Shown here: piece after piece, positions 13,564 through 22,411 of the stretch | Layout: every line of letters begins with the position of its first letter | Position numbering within the stretch: position 1 is the stretch's first letter | NCBI RefSeq assembly: GCF_009569385.1 | Contig: NZ_WBOF01000001.1 | Location: forward strand, 868,001 to 932,000 | Reading direction: 5' to 3' | DNA: 64,000 nucleotides | DNA from: Streptomyces kaniharaensis | Lineage (GTDB): Bacteria; Actinomycetota; Actinomycetes; Streptomycetales; Streptomycetaceae | Notes under the pieces: model-generated | What the model was told of the DNA's origin: nothing | Seen by the model: only the letters and a program-made list of their open reading frames with translations | The model's database searches: none | Program-made: the position numbers and the translations under genes

Positions 13564-13786
13564 CCTGCTTCCGCCCCCAATGCTCACTGCCGGAATGATC
13601 GCCGCGATGGGCCGCCGTCCCGTAGCACGCGGTGCGCGGCGATGCTATCCGACGACACGCCGTGGAAACAGCGGGAGTTCAGGGTTACGCAACACCCGAG
13701 CGGCCGAGCGTGTGCACGTCAAACGAGGTGTCTCGGAGGCCGCCCCGGATCGCCGCACCGAGCCGCCGTCTCTATGCTGGCTGCCG

Positions 13787-14683
13787 ATGACTGCCGACCG
13801 CCGCACCGTACTGCGCACCTCCGCCAAGCTGGCCGCCCTCACCGCCGCCGGCGGTTTCCTCACCGCGTGCGGAAGCGGTGCGCCCCGCCGGACCGACCCG
13901 GGCGGGCTGGCCGTGCACCCGGGCACCGTCGACCCGCAGCACACCTCCGACCCCGCGTGGAACGGCGGCGAGGGCCCCGCCGCGCCCGCGCCGACCACCA
14001 CGGCCGAGCCCCAGCCCGCCGCCACCGAGACAGCCGCCACCGCGCCACCCACTCCGCCCGTGCTGCCGCCGCTCGCGCCGGGCACCCCGGTCGAGGTCGC
14101 GTACGGGCCGCGCACCGGCAAGAACGTCGCGCTCACCTTCCACGGCAGCGGCGACCCGAAGCTGGCCACCACGCTGCTGGAGATCGCCGAGCAGCACGGC
14201 GCGAAGCTGACGGTCATGGCCGTCGGCAGCTGGCTCGACCAGCAGCCGCAGATGGCCCGGCGGATCCTGGACGGCGGCCACGAGCTGGGCAACCACACCC
14301 AGAACCACCTCAACATCTCCGCGATGACCCCGGACCAGGCGCGCGCCGAGATCGCCCAGTGCGCCGACCGGCTCCAGCGGCTCACCGGCTCGATCGGCCG
14401 CTGGTTCCGCCCCTCCGCCGCGCAGTACGCGACCCCGATGGTGCGCGAGCAGGCGAAGGCCGTCGGCTACGAGCACGTGCTCTCCTTCGACGTGGACCCG
14501 CGCGACTACACCGACCCGACCGCCGCCGAACTGCAGCGCCGGGTCCTGGGCGCGGTGCGCGGCGGCTCGGTGGTCGCCCTGCACATGGGCCACCAGTGCA
14601 CGGTGGACGCCCTGCCGGCCATCCTGGACGGCTTCGTCAAGTCCGGCCTCAAGCCAGTGACCGCCAGTCAACTCTGCGCCTAG
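13787..14683 (+). CDS. Polysaccharide-deacetylase-like lipoprotein with altered catalytic motif
   Basis: 298 residues. The N-terminus RRTVLRTSAKLAALTAAGGF followed by LTAC is a twin-arginine lipoprotein signal, so the protein is exported folded and anchored. A Pro/Thr-rich linker leads to a NodB-homology domain. Motif 2 (HTQNH, the zinc histidines) and motif 4 (LSFDVDPRDYTDP) are intact. Motif 1, normally TFDDG with the catalytic base and metal aspartates, reads TFHGSGDP: the first aspartate is replaced by His. It may use an altered metal site, act on a different substrate, or only bind glycan. Start at ATG 13787, where the signal peptide begins. Confidence 0.82.
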   Translation: MTADRRTVLRTSAKLAALTAAGGFLTACGSGAPRRTDPGGLAVHPGTVDPQHTSDPAWNGGEGPAAPAPTTTAEPQPAATETAATAPPTPPVLPPLAPGTPVEVAYGPRTGKNVALTFHGSGDPKLATTLLEIAEQHGAKLTVMAVGSWLDQQPQMARRILDGGHELGNHTQNHLNISAMTPDQARAEIAQCADRLQRLTGSIGRWFRPSAAQYATPMVREQAKAVGYEHVLSFDVDPRDYTDPTAAELQRRVLGAVRGGSVVALHMGHQCTVDALPAILDGFVKSGLKPVTASQLCA

Positions 14684-14725
14684 CCGCGCTCGTTCGTACA
14701 GACCCGACCCGGGCGGGGCCGCCGG

Positions 14726-15544
14726 TCAGGCCATCGGATCGTCGGGCTTGTACGGTCGCAGCCGCAGCGTGCGGGCGTCCGACGCGCGGATCTCCTCCGC
14801 GCGGCTCACCAGTTCCTCCAGATTGTCCCGCCCCGCGTGGATGAACCGCCCGTGCAGCGCGTCGAAGCGGCCCCGGGCGGCGTCCACGGTGACCGCGACC
14901 ATGTACGGGATCGAGCCCCAGGTCTTCATGTCCCTGAACATCGGCATCCCGGCCGTCATGTCGGTGGCCACCGCGCCCGGGCTGATGTCGAGCACGACGA
15001 TGTCGTGCTGCGCGAGCGTGTCCGCCATGTTGTCGGAGAGCTGGAGCAGCGCGCCCTTGGACGTCGCGTACGCGGTGTAGTGGCCGTCCGGGCGCAGCGC
15101 GAAGCCGGAGCTGAGGTTGACGATCCGGCCGCGGCGGCGGGACACCATGCCGGGCAGGACGCAGCGCAGCAGGTTGTAGGGGCCGCGCAGGTTGGTCTCG
15201 ACGACCTGCCACCACTGGTTGGCGTCGGTCTCCCAGAGCGGGACCTCGGCGCGGTCCACCAGCCCGGCGTTGTTGATCAGCAGGTCGATCGGGCCGAGGT
15301 CGCGCTCGACGACCCGGACGGCCTCGCGGACCGAGCCGGGCCGGGTGACGTCCGCCGTCACCGCGACGCCCCGGGAGCCGTGCCGCACGCACTCCTTGAG
15401 GGTCTCGGTGAGCGTCTCGTGGGTGCGGCCGACCAGTCCGACGGCCATGCCCTCGGCGGCCAGCCCGATGGCGATCTCCCGGCCGATGCCCCGGCCGGCG
15501 CCGGTGATCAGGGCGACCTGTCCTGCGAGCGATCCCGTCGACAC
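14726..15544 (-). CDS. Short-chain dehydrogenase/reductase (SDR)
   Basis: NAD(P)-dependent oxidoreductase, 272 residues from the GTG at 15544 (preceded by GGGAG). Classical SDR motifs: TGAGRGIG cofactor loop, NNAG, catalytic Ser in NLSSGF, and Y-A-T-S-K for the Tyr/Lys pair. After the fold it carries a ~50-residue tail. The frame is open far upstream but that region is antisense to the next gene. Divergent from the 3-hydroxyacyl-CoA dehydrogenase across 288 bp; a shared fatty-acid or polyketide-like role is possible but unproven. Confidence 0.87.
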   Translation of the reverse strand: MSTGSLAGQVALITGAGRGIGREIAIGLAAEGMAVGLVGRTHETLTETLKECVRHGSRGVAVTADVTRPGSVREAVRVVERDLGPIDLLINNAGLVDRAEVPLWETDANQWWQVVETNLRGPYNLLRCVLPGMVSRRRGRIVNLSSGFALRPDGHYTAYATSKGALLQLSDNMADTLAQHDIVVLDISPGAVATDMTAGMPMFRDMKTWGSIPYMVAVTVDAARGRFDALHGRFIHAGRDNLEELVSRAEEIRASDARTLRLRPYKPDDPMA

Positions 15545-15832
15545 TGCGTGCTCCCTTCCCGTCCCCGGCCCCCGTCTGCGGCATTCTGTCGGCCACCGGG
15601 CGGAGCCGGCCCCGGGCACACGGGCGGTCCGACCGTCCTCACCCGTTCGGGCGCGCCGTGCACACGGTGGCACTCCGCCGGGGAGGGGGTGACCTACCGG
15701 CCGGTACGGAGTAGTAACGTCGTCGGGACGGTGCAAACCGGTGCACCCATTCCGGTTCACCGGCCCGTTGACCAGCACCTTGCTGGACCATCTGTCGCTG
15801 GGCGACCCCCAGCACCACCGAAGGGCAAGTGA
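15545..15832. promoter_or_regulatory. Divergent intergenic region, no distinct operator seen
   Basis: 288 bp between the SDR (-) and the hydroxyacyl-CoA dehydrogenase (+). It must carry promoters for both, but I find no convincing -10/-35 pair or palindrome and no small gene. Confidence 0.4.
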
Positions 15833-16702
15833 GTGAGTGACATCGCGCGCGTCGGAGTGATCGGCTGCGGCTTGATGGGGTCGGGCATCGCCGAGGTCTT
15901 CGCCCGGGCCGGGCTGGACGTCATGGTGTCGGAGGCCAGCGGGGAGGCACTGGAGTTCGGCCGCACCCGGGTGACCAACTCCCTGGACACGGCGGTCAAG
16001 CGCGGCAAGCTGACCCCCGAGCAGCGGGACGAGGCGCTCGCCCGGCTCTCGTTCACCGTCAACCTGTCCGACTTCGCCGACCGCGACCTGGTCGTCGAGG
16101 CCGTCGCCGAGCGCGAGGACGTCAAGGTCCAGATCTTCCAGACGCTGGACCGGGTGATCGAGCGCCGCGACGCGATCCTCGCCTCCAACACCTCGTCGAT
16201 CCCGATCGTCAAGCTGGCCGCTGCCACCTCGCGGCCCGAGCAGGTCGTCGGCCTGCACTTCTTCAACCCGGCGCCGGTGCAGAAGCTGGTCGAGGTGATC
16301 CCGACCCTGACCACCTCGGCGGAGACCACCGAGCGCGTCGAGGCCTTCGCCTCCCAGGTGCTGGGCAAGGAGCCGATCCGCGCCCGCGACCGGGCCGGCT
16401 TCGTGGTCAACGCGCTGCTGGTGCCCTACCTGCTGTCCGCGGTGCGGATGTTCGAGTCGGGCGTGGCCACCGCCGCCGACATCGACAAGGGCATGGAGGC
16501 CGGCTGCGCCCACCCGATGGGCCCGCTGCGGCTGTGCGACCTGATCGGCCTGGACACCATCGTGTCGATCGCCGAGTCGATGTACGACGAGTACAAGGAG
16601 CCGCTGTACGCCGCTCCCCCGCTGCTCTCCCGGATGGTCGACGCGGGCCTGCTGGGCCGCAAGTCCGGCCGCGGCTTCTACGACTACACCGCGAGCGCCT
16701 GA
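15833..16702 (+). CDS. 3-hydroxybutyryl-CoA / 3-hydroxyacyl-CoA dehydrogenase
   Basis: NAD-dependent oxidation of 3-hydroxyacyl-CoA (beta-oxidation or butyryl-CoA/PHB metabolism). 289 residues, the single-domain bacterial length. The N-terminal Rossmann motif GVIGCGLMGSGIAEVFARAG, catalytic LHFFNPAPVQKLVEV (the His of the His-Glu pair), and the C-terminal AGFVVNALLVPYL and GMEAGCAHPMGPLRLCDLIGLD are diagnostic. GTG start at 15833 after AAGGGCAAG. Ends in a strong bidirectional terminator. Confidence 0.92.
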   Translation: MSDIARVGVIGCGLMGSGIAEVFARAGLDVMVSEASGEALEFGRTRVTNSLDTAVKRGKLTPEQRDEALARLSFTVNLSDFADRDLVVEAVAEREDVKVQIFQTLDRVIERRDAILASNTSSIPIVKLAAATSRPEQVVGLHFFNPAPVQKLVEVIPTLTTSAETTERVEAFASQVLGKEPIRARDRAGFVVNALLVPYLLSAVRMFESGVATAADIDKGMEAGCAHPMGPLRLCDLIGLDTIVSIAESMYDEYKEPLYAAPPLLSRMVDAGLLGRKSGRGFYDYTASA

Positions 16703-16716
16703 CCCGCGAACGCACA

Positions 16717-16752
16717 GGGCGCGCCGCACCGGGTGACCGGTGCGGCGCGCCC
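16717..16752. terminator. Bidirectional terminator
   Basis: Perfect 16-bp arms (GGGCGCGCCGCACCGG and its complement) with a GTGA tetraloop, then TTT. Lies between the convergent dehydrogenase (+) and sugar-binding lipoprotein (-) genes. Confidence 0.85.
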
Positions 16753-16758
16753 CTTTCG

Positions 16759-16803
16759 CGCTGCTTGACTCTGTGCTGCTTGGCTTTGCGCTACTTGACG
16801 CCG
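16759..16803. repeat. 15-bp imperfect tandem triplication over the 3' end of the binding-protein gene
   Basis: Three consecutive 15-mers: CGCTGCTTGACTCTG, TGCTGCTTGGCTTTG, CGCTACTTGACGCCG. The third contains the TAG stop of the sugar-binding lipoprotein; the other two have CAG at the same position, so the gene's last five codons appear to have been copied downstream of its stop. Confidence 0.6.
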
Positions 16804-17885
16804 GCCGCCGCGCAGGCCTCCGCGTACTGCTGGATGCAGATGTCGGACGCCTTGTAGAGGCCGCCGCCGACCACGGTGACCTCCACCTTGGCCTTGGTCA
16901 CCACGATCGGGGTGAGCAGCAGCGAGGGGATGTGCAGCCCGTTGCTGTCGGTGATCGAGGTCGCGGTCGAGCTGATGTCCATGCCCTCGGCCAGCTGGAC
17001 GGCGATGCTGCCCGCCGCGTCCGCCTCGGGCTTGTACGGCTTGTAGACGGTGTAGGTCTGCTCACCCGTGAGCACCCGGCGCACCGCGTCGATGGAGGCG
17101 TCCTGGCCGCCCACGGGCACGTTCTTGATGCCCGCGGCCTTCAGGGCGTCGATGACGGCCGCTGCCATGCCGTCGTTGGCCGCGTAGACGGCCTGGATGC
17201 CGTCCTTCCCGAGGCTCTGGATGGCCTCGTTCATCTTCGCCGTGGCCACCTCCGGCTTCCACTGGCCGGACTGCTCGTAGGCGATCTTCTTCACCTTGCC
17301 GTCCAGCACCCGGTGCGCGCCCGCCTTGAACTGCGCCGCGTTGGGGTCGGACTCGGCGCCGTTGATCATCACGACGTTAGCCGAGGACGCCTTCGGGCCG
17401 AGCGCGTCCAGCAGGGACTGGCCCTGGAGTTCACCGGTGCGCCCGTTGTCGAAGGAGACGTACGCGGCGACCTTGCCCTCGGCCAGCCGGTCGTAGGCGA
17501 CGACCTTCACGCCCTTGGCGATGGCCGCGTCGACCCACGGCGCGGTGCTCTTGGCGTTGACCGGGTCGAGCAGGATGACCTTCACGCCCTTGGCGAGCAG
17601 GTCGTCGAACTGCTTCTTCTGCGTGGCCTCGTTGCCGTCGGCGTTGGCGTAGCTGATCGTGCACTTCGCGCAGAGGCCGGTCACCGTCTGCTCGATCAGC
17701 GGCTTGTCGAACGCCTCGTAGCGGGTGGAGGAGGTGTTCTCCGGCAGGAGCAGACCGATGGTCTTGTCGCTGTTCCCGCCGGCCGACGACGCCTGCGTTG
17801 CATCGGTCTGGCCGCAGGCCGCAAGGGTGAGTGCGAGCGACATGGCGGCCGTGCCCGTGGCCGCAAGACGCATCGGTCTGTTCAT
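16791..17885 (-). CDS. Sugar ABC transporter substrate-binding lipoprotein (XylF/RbsB-like), orphan
   Basis: 364 residues. Lipoprotein signal peptide with lipobox TLAAC, then a periplasmic-binding-protein type 1 fold: TIGLLLPENTSSTRYEAFDK, VKVILLDPVNAKSTAPWVDA, VVAYDRLA, VVMINGAESDPNAA and VPVGGQDASIDAVRRVLTGEQ. The DPVN and GQDAS signatures resemble the xylose-binding group. No permease or ATPase gene is adjacent, so it must work with a transporter encoded elsewhere or act as a sensor. ATG at 17885 with AGGAGG upstream. Confidence 0.88.
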   Translation of the reverse strand: MNRPMRLAATGTAAMSLALTLAACGQTDATQASSAGGNSDKTIGLLLPENTSSTRYEAFDKPLIEQTVTGLCAKCTISYANADGNEATQKKQFDDLLAKGVKVILLDPVNAKSTAPWVDAAIAKGVKVVAYDRLAEGKVAAYVSFDNGRTGELQGQSLLDALGPKASSANVVMINGAESDPNAAQFKAGAHRVLDGKVKKIAYEQSGQWKPEVATAKMNEAIQSLGKDGIQAVYAANDGMAAAVIDALKAAGIKNVPVGGQDASIDAVRRVLTGEQTYTVYKPYKPEADAAGSIAVQLAEGMDISSTATSITDSNGLHIPSLLLTPIVVTKAKVEVTVVGGGLYKASDICIQQYAEACAAAGVK

Positions 17886-17969
17886 GATCGGTAGTGCCTC
17901 CTGTACTGCGCCAAAGCAAGCGCGACGGAGGACGGAGTCAAGCGCCCTGGGGCGAAGACGTCAATAAGT

Positions 17970-17981
17970 GAAGATCTCTTC
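17970..17981. promoter_or_regulatory. Perfect 12-bp palindrome upstream of the sugar-binding lipoprotein
   Basis: GAAGATCTCTTC in an AT-richer stretch 85 bases before the start of the lipoprotein gene, a position suited to a transcription-factor operator. Regulator unknown. Confidence 0.4.
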
Positions 17982-18048
17982 GTTACCCTCCTGCTCAATT
18001 CGTTACAGACCGAACAGGCCGATCACATCCCCGCAGGTCGCCTGTGAG

Positions 18049-18090
18049 GGGCGGCCCGCCGCCCGGTCAGAGTGTGACGGCGGGCCGCCC
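18049..18090. terminator. Hairpin terminator downstream of the degenerate membrane-protein gene
   Basis: Perfect 13-bp arms (GGGCGGCCCGCCG / CGGCGGGCCGCCC) with a 16-base loop, directly after the stop at 18100. It indicates that a real minus-strand gene once ended here. Confidence 0.55.
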
Positions 18091-18099
18091 GGGAGCCCG

Positions 18100-18382
18100 T
18101 CAGACCGCCCGGCGGCGGGCTCGGCGACCAAGGGCAGGGCGAGCGAGACGGCCGGGCCGGCGCCCACCGCCACCACCGTGCGGCGCAGCACCGCGCCCGC
18201 CAGCACCGCCGCGCCGAACGTCAGCAGGACGCGGCCGACCGCGACCGGCGCCGTCTGCCCGAAGATGTCCGGGTTGAACGGGGCCCGCAGGAGGCGGCGC
18301 CGGTGCCTCCAGGCCGTCGTGGACGTACCAGCCGTGGACCGCCAGCGCGAGGGACAGCGCGGCCATGAAGTCGTGCCGGCAT
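18100..18382 (-). pseudogene. Frameshifted small membrane protein
   Basis: Protein-like sequence is split over frames. From the ATG at 18382 (good GAGGAGGGG ribosome site) only MPARL makes sense. The next frame then gives MAALSLALAVHGWYVHDGLE (a membrane helix), and from about 18295 a third frame gives FNPDIFGQTAPVAVGRVLLT and FGAAVLAGAVLRRTVVAVGAG (another helix). Two frame changes are needed to join them, and the stop at 18100 is followed by a terminator hairpin. Best read as a decayed gene for a two-helix actinomycete membrane protein; assembly errors are the alternative. Function unknown. Confidence 0.5.
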
Positions 18383-18438
18383 GGGCCCCTCCTCGCCGAG
18401 TGGAGATGTGAGGAATCGTCAACGCAGGGAAACGCGAA

Positions 18439-18470
18439 GGCCCCGCCCGGACCGAGGTCCGAGCGGGGCC
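18439..18470. terminator. Terminator after pheT
   Basis: GGCCCCGC...GCGGGGCC with inner CGGACC/GGTCCG, 18 bp past the pheT stop. Confidence 0.7.
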
Positions 18471-18487
18471 CGTGGGGCCGTACGGGG

Positions 18488-20989
18488 TCAGGCGCCGCGC
18501 AGGACGGCGCCGGTGAGGGTGACGGCTTCGGCGACGGCGGCCTCGCGGGCGGCGGTGGCCTCGTCGGCGGTCAGGGTGCGGTCGGTGGCGCGGAAGCGCA
18601 GCGCGTAGGCCAGAGACTTCTTGCCCTCGCCGACCTGCTCGCCGGTGAAGACGTCGAACAGCCGGATGTCCTCCAGCAGTTCGCCCGCGCCGGAGCGCAG
18701 CGCGGCCTCCACCTCGGCAGCCGGGACGGCGGTGTCGACGATCAGCGCGACGTCCTGGGTCGCCACCGGGAAGCCCGAGACGACCGGGCCGCTGACCTTC
18801 TCGGCACCGTCGGCGGTGAGCAGGTCGACGTCGATCTCCATCGCGGCGGTGCGGGCCGGCAGCCCGAGCGCCTTGACGACGCGCGGGTGCAGCTCGCCGG
18901 CGTGGCCGACGACCCGGTCGGTGCCGGCGACGACCAGCTCGGCGCAGCGGCCCGGATGCCAGGGCGCCAGCTGGCCCTGGCGGACCGCCAGCTCGACGCC
19001 GGCCGCGCGGGCGACCGTGCGGGCCGCCTCGACGGCGTCCGCCCAGGAGGCCCCGGCACCCTTGCCCCACCAGCCGGACGGCAGCCGCTCGCCCGCGAGG
19101 GCGACGGCGACCCGGCGCGGTTGGTCCGGCAGCGCGGCGTTCAGCGCGGCGAGTTCCTCGTTGCTCGGCCGGCGGTCGACGGCCGGACGCGGAGCGACGG
19201 TGAGCTCGTCCTTGGGCAGGAAGACGGTGCCCGTCTCGAAGATCGCCAGGTCGGTGTTGCCGCGGCCGATGTTGCGACGCAGCGCCCCGAGCAGGCCCGG
19301 CAGCAGCGTGGTGCGCAGCGCCGGCTCCTCGTCGTTGAGCGGGTTGACCAGCTTGACCGTGCGCAGGCGCCGGTCGTCCGCCTCCAGGCCGAGCGCCTCG
19401 AAGGCGGCCTCGCCGAGGAACGGGTAGTTGTTGACCTCGACGTAGCCGGCCCCGGCCAGTGCGACGCCGATCCGGCGGTGGGTGCGCTGGGCCTCGGTCA
19501 GGCCCTTGCCCGGCGGCACGTTGGGCATCCGGGCGGGGACGTTGTCGTAGCCCTCCAGCCGGATGACCTCCTCGGCGAGGTCGTACGGGTCGGTGAGGTC
19601 GGGGCGCCAGGTCGGCGGGGTGACCTCCAGCAGGTCGGCGCCGGCGACCGTGCAGCCGATCTCCTGCAGGCGCCGGGTGACGGTCTCGCGGCCGTACTCC
19701 GTGCCGGCGACCCGGTCCGGCAGGTCGGCGGCGATGGTGATGGTGCGCACCGGGTGCGGGGCGGCGATGTCGGTGACCCCGGCCTCGGCGGTGCCGCCGG
19801 CGATCAGGACCAGCAGGTCGACGGCGCGCTGCGCGGCGGCGCGGGCGGCCTCCGGGTCGACGCCGCGCTCGAAGCGCTTGGACGCCTCGGAGGGCAGCTT
19901 GTGCCGCTTGGCGGAGCGGGCGATGGCGACCGGGTCGAAGTGCGCGGCCTCGATGATCACCTCGGTGGTGCCCGGGCCGGCGGCCGGGTCGAGGATCTCG
20001 GTGGAGGCGCCGCCCATGACACCGGCCAGGCCGATCGGGCCGCTGTCGTCGCAGATCAGCAGGTCCTCGGTGGAGAGCTTGCGCTTCACGCCGTCGAGGG
20101 TGGTGAGGGTCTCGCCCTCCTCCGCCCGGCGGACCACGATGGTGCCGTCGACACGCTGCTTGTCGTAGGCATGCAGCGGCTGGCCGACCTCCAGCATCAC
20201 GTAGTTGGTGATGTCGACGGTCAGCGAGATCGGGCGGATGCCGGCCTTCTGGAGGCGGCGCTGGAGCCAGATCGGGGACTTGGCGTCGGGGTCGACGCCG
20301 ACGACGGTGCGGGCGACGAAGCGGTCGCAGCCGGCCGGGTCGTTGACCTTGACCGCGTAGCCGAAGGAGTTGGCCGGCGGCACGTCGAGCAGCGCCGGGT
20401 CGGCCAGCGGCAGCCCGTACGCGGCGGCGGCCTCGCGGGCGACGCCGCGCATGGACAGGCAGTAGCCGCGGTCCGGGGTGACGGCGATGTCGAGCACCTC
20501 GTCGACGAGCTGGAGCAGCTCGATCGCGTCGGTGCCGGGCTCGTACTCGGGCGGCAGCACGAGGATGCCGCCGTGGTCGTCGCCCATGCCCAGCTCGCGG
20601 GTGGAGCAGATCATGCCGGCCGAGGTGTGGCCGTAGGTCTGGCGGGCCGCGATCGGGAACGGGCCGGGCAGCACGGCACCCGGGAGGACGACCACGACCT
20701 TGTCGCCGACCGCGAAGTTGGTGGCGCCGCAGACGATCTCCTGCGGCTCGCCGGTGCCGTTGGCGTCGCCGACGTTGACGAAGCAGTGCCGGATCGGCTT
20801 CTTGAAGCCGGTGAGCTCCTCGATGGAGAGCACCTCGCCGACCACCAGCGGGCCCTTGAGGTCGCCGCCGAGCTGCTCGACGGTCTCGACCTCCAGGCCG
20901 GCCCGGACGAGGCGCTCGGCGACGTCACGACCGGTCTCGCCGGCCGGCAGGTCGACGTACTCGCGCAGCCAGGAAAGCGGGACGCGCAT
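18488..20989 (-). CDS. pheT: Phenylalanyl-tRNA synthetase beta subunit
   Basis: Beta chain of the (alpha-beta)2 synthetase charging tRNA-Phe. 833 residues, normal length. Domains in order: N-terminal tRNA-binding/EMAP fold (about 40-155; [20 protein letters not shown]), B3/4 editing domain (about 210-390; [17 protein letters not shown]), B5 (about 400-475), the catalytic-like core, and the C-terminal ferredoxin-like anticodon-binding domain (from about 740; [15 protein letters not shown]). The ATG at 20989 shares its A with the pheS stop (TGATG), giving tight coupling. Confidence 0.97.
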   Translation of the reverse strand: MRVPLSWLREYVDLPAGETGRDVAERLVRAGLEVETVEQLGGDLKGPLVVGEVLSIEELTGFKKPIRHCFVNVGDANGTGEPQEIVCGATNFAVGDKVVVVLPGAVLPGPFPIAARQTYGHTSAGMICSTRELGMGDDHGGILVLPPEYEPGTDAIELLQLVDEVLDIAVTPDRGYCLSMRGVAREAAAAYGLPLADPALLDVPPANSFGYAVKVNDPAGCDRFVARTVVGVDPDAKSPIWLQRRLQKAGIRPISLTVDITNYVMLEVGQPLHAYDKQRVDGTIVVRRAEEGETLTTLDGVKRKLSTEDLLICDDSGPIGLAGVMGGASTEILDPAAGPGTTEVIIEAAHFDPVAIARSAKRHKLPSEASKRFERGVDPEAARAAAQRAVDLLVLIAGGTAEAGVTDIAAPHPVRTITIAADLPDRVAGTEYGRETVTRRLQEIGCTVAGADLLEVTPPTWRPDLTDPYDLAEEVIRLEGYDNVPARMPNVPPGKGLTEAQRTHRRIGVALAGAGYVEVNNYPFLGEAAFEALGLEADDRRLRTVKLVNPLNDEEPALRTTLLPGLLGALRRNIGRGNTDLAIFETGTVFLPKDELTVAPRPAVDRRPSNEELAALNAALPDQPRRVAVALAGERLPSGWWGKGAGASWADAVEAARTVARAAGVELAVRQGQLAPWHPGRCAELVVAGTDRVVGHAGELHPRVVKALGLPARTAAMEIDVDLLTADGAEKVSGPVVSGFPVATQDVALIVDTAVPAAEVEAALRSGAGELLEDIRLFDVFTGEQVGEGKKSLAYALRFRATDRTLTADEATAAREAAVAEAVTLTGAVLRGA

Positions 20990-22110
20990 CAGATCTCCAT
21001 CCCGAACGGGAGGGTGAAGCGCACGTCACCCTCGACCATGTCGCGCATGTCGGCGACGTTGTGACGATTCATCAGGATCCGCTCCAGGCCCAGGCCGAAG
21101 GCGAACCCGCTGTAGCGGTCCGGGTCGACGCCGCAGGCGACCAGCACGCGCGGGTTGACGACACCGCAGCCGCCGAGCTCGATCCAGCCCTCGGAGGAGC
21201 AGGTGCGGCACGGACGGTCCGGGTTGCCGACGCTCTCGCCGTGGCACACGAAGCACTGCAGGTCGACCTCGGCCGACGGCTCGGTGAACGGGAAGTACGA
21301 GGGCCGCCAGCGCAGCTCCAGGTGGCCGCCGATCAGCTTCTCGACCAGCACCTCGATGGTGCCCTTGAGGTCGGCGAAGGTGATGCCCTCGTCCACCGCG
21401 AGGCCCTCGACCTGACGGAAGACCGGGGTGTGGGTGGCGTCCAGCTCGTCGGTCCGGTAGACCCGGCCGGGGCTGATCGCGTACAGCGGGGGCTCGCGGT
21501 CGAGCATGGTGCGGATCTGCACCGGGGAGGTCTGGGTGCGCAGGACCACGCCGGAGTCGGCGGAGCCGTCCGGGGCCTGGACCCAGAACGTGTCCTGCAT
21601 CGAGCGGGCCGGGTGGTCCTCGTGCAGGTTGAGGGCGTCGAAGTTGAGCCACTCGGCCTCGACCTCGGGGCCGGAGGCGACCTCGTAGCCCATCGCGACG
21701 AAGGTGTCCTCGATGCGCTCGGCCAGCGTGGTCAGCGGGTGCCGGGCGCCGCGCGGGGTGCGGTCGTACGGCAGCGTGACGTCCACCGCCTCCTCGACCA
21801 GCACGCGGGCGTCGCGCTCCGCCTCCAGTTCGGCCTGGCGCTTGGCGAGGGCCTGGTTGACGGCCCCGCGGGCCTGACCGATCAGCTTGCCGGCGGCGGC
21901 CTTGGCGTGCGGGGGCAGGGCGCCGATCTCGCGGTTGGCGAGGGAGAGCGCGGAGCGGTCGCCGGTGTGGGCGACCTTGGCCTGCTTCAGCTCGTCGAGC
22001 GTGCTGGCGGCGGCGAAGGCGGCGATGGCCTCGTCCCGCGCCTGCTCCACCACCTCGGGCTTGAGGGCCTCGACCTCGACCGGGTCGTACGACTTGTTGG
22101 GTGCCGACAT
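20989..22110 (-). CDS. pheS: Phenylalanyl-tRNA synthetase alpha subunit
   Basis: Catalytic class II synthetase chain, 373 residues from the ATG at 22110 ([10 protein letters not shown]) with GGAAAGA upstream. An N-terminal coiled-coil (about 20-100) binds the tRNA; motif 2 region [25 protein letters not shown], and motif 3 [13 protein letters not shown] are intact. A four-cysteine knot (CFVCHGE ... CRTCSSEGW) typical of actinobacterial PheS is present. The frame stays open upstream but is arginine/proline noise. Translationally coupled to pheT. Confidence 0.97.
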   Translation of the reverse strand: MSAPNKSYDPVEVEALKPEVVEQARDEAIAAFAAASTLDELKQAKVAHTGDRSALSLANREIGALPPHAKAAAGKLIGQARGAVNQALAKRQAELEAERDARVLVEEAVDVTLPYDRTPRGARHPLTTLAERIEDTFVAMGYEVASGPEVEAEWLNFDALNLHEDHPARSMQDTFWVQAPDGSADSGVVLRTQTSPVQIRTMLDREPPLYAISPGRVYRTDELDATHTPVFRQVEGLAVDEGITFADLKGTIEVLVEKLIGGHLELRWRPSYFPFTEPSAEVDLQCFVCHGESVGNPDRPCRTCSSEGWIELGGCGVVNPRVLVACGVDPDRYSGFAFGLGLERILMNRHNVADMRDMVEGDVRFTLPFGMEI

Positions 22111-22411
22111 CTCTATCTTTCCCGTGCTCCTGCTCGTCCGTGCTCCGGTGTGTGGGGCCCGTTCCCCGCCCGTCACGGGCAGGAGGGGCCCACCGCGTCC
22201 CGCCGGCGTGGCCGGGGCACGGGCAGCCGGTCTCCGTCCACCGGAGGGCTCACGGGGAGACCAGAGGGCTAACGGGAGAGGTGTCCGCGGCACAGGCCGC
22301 GCAGGGCGTTGCGCAACGCCAAAGGTCGAGTGTAGTCGCAGCGCGTAGCGCGACTGCCGCGAAGCCCGCCCGGTACCGACCTACAGGCTGCTCTGCTCGT
22401 CGTTCGCGATG
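22111..22411 (-). promoter_or_regulatory. pheS upstream region: promoter-like TACACT and a 16-bp palindrome
   Basis: A 301-bp gap without a gene. It holds the perfect palindrome GGCGTTGCGCAACGCC (22305-22320) and, just upstream on the minus strand, TACACT (22329-22334, -10-like), so the palindrome would lie at the start of the transcript. The ~200-base leader has no obvious Phe-rich leader peptide and no T-box specifier could be recognised. Confidence 0.35.
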
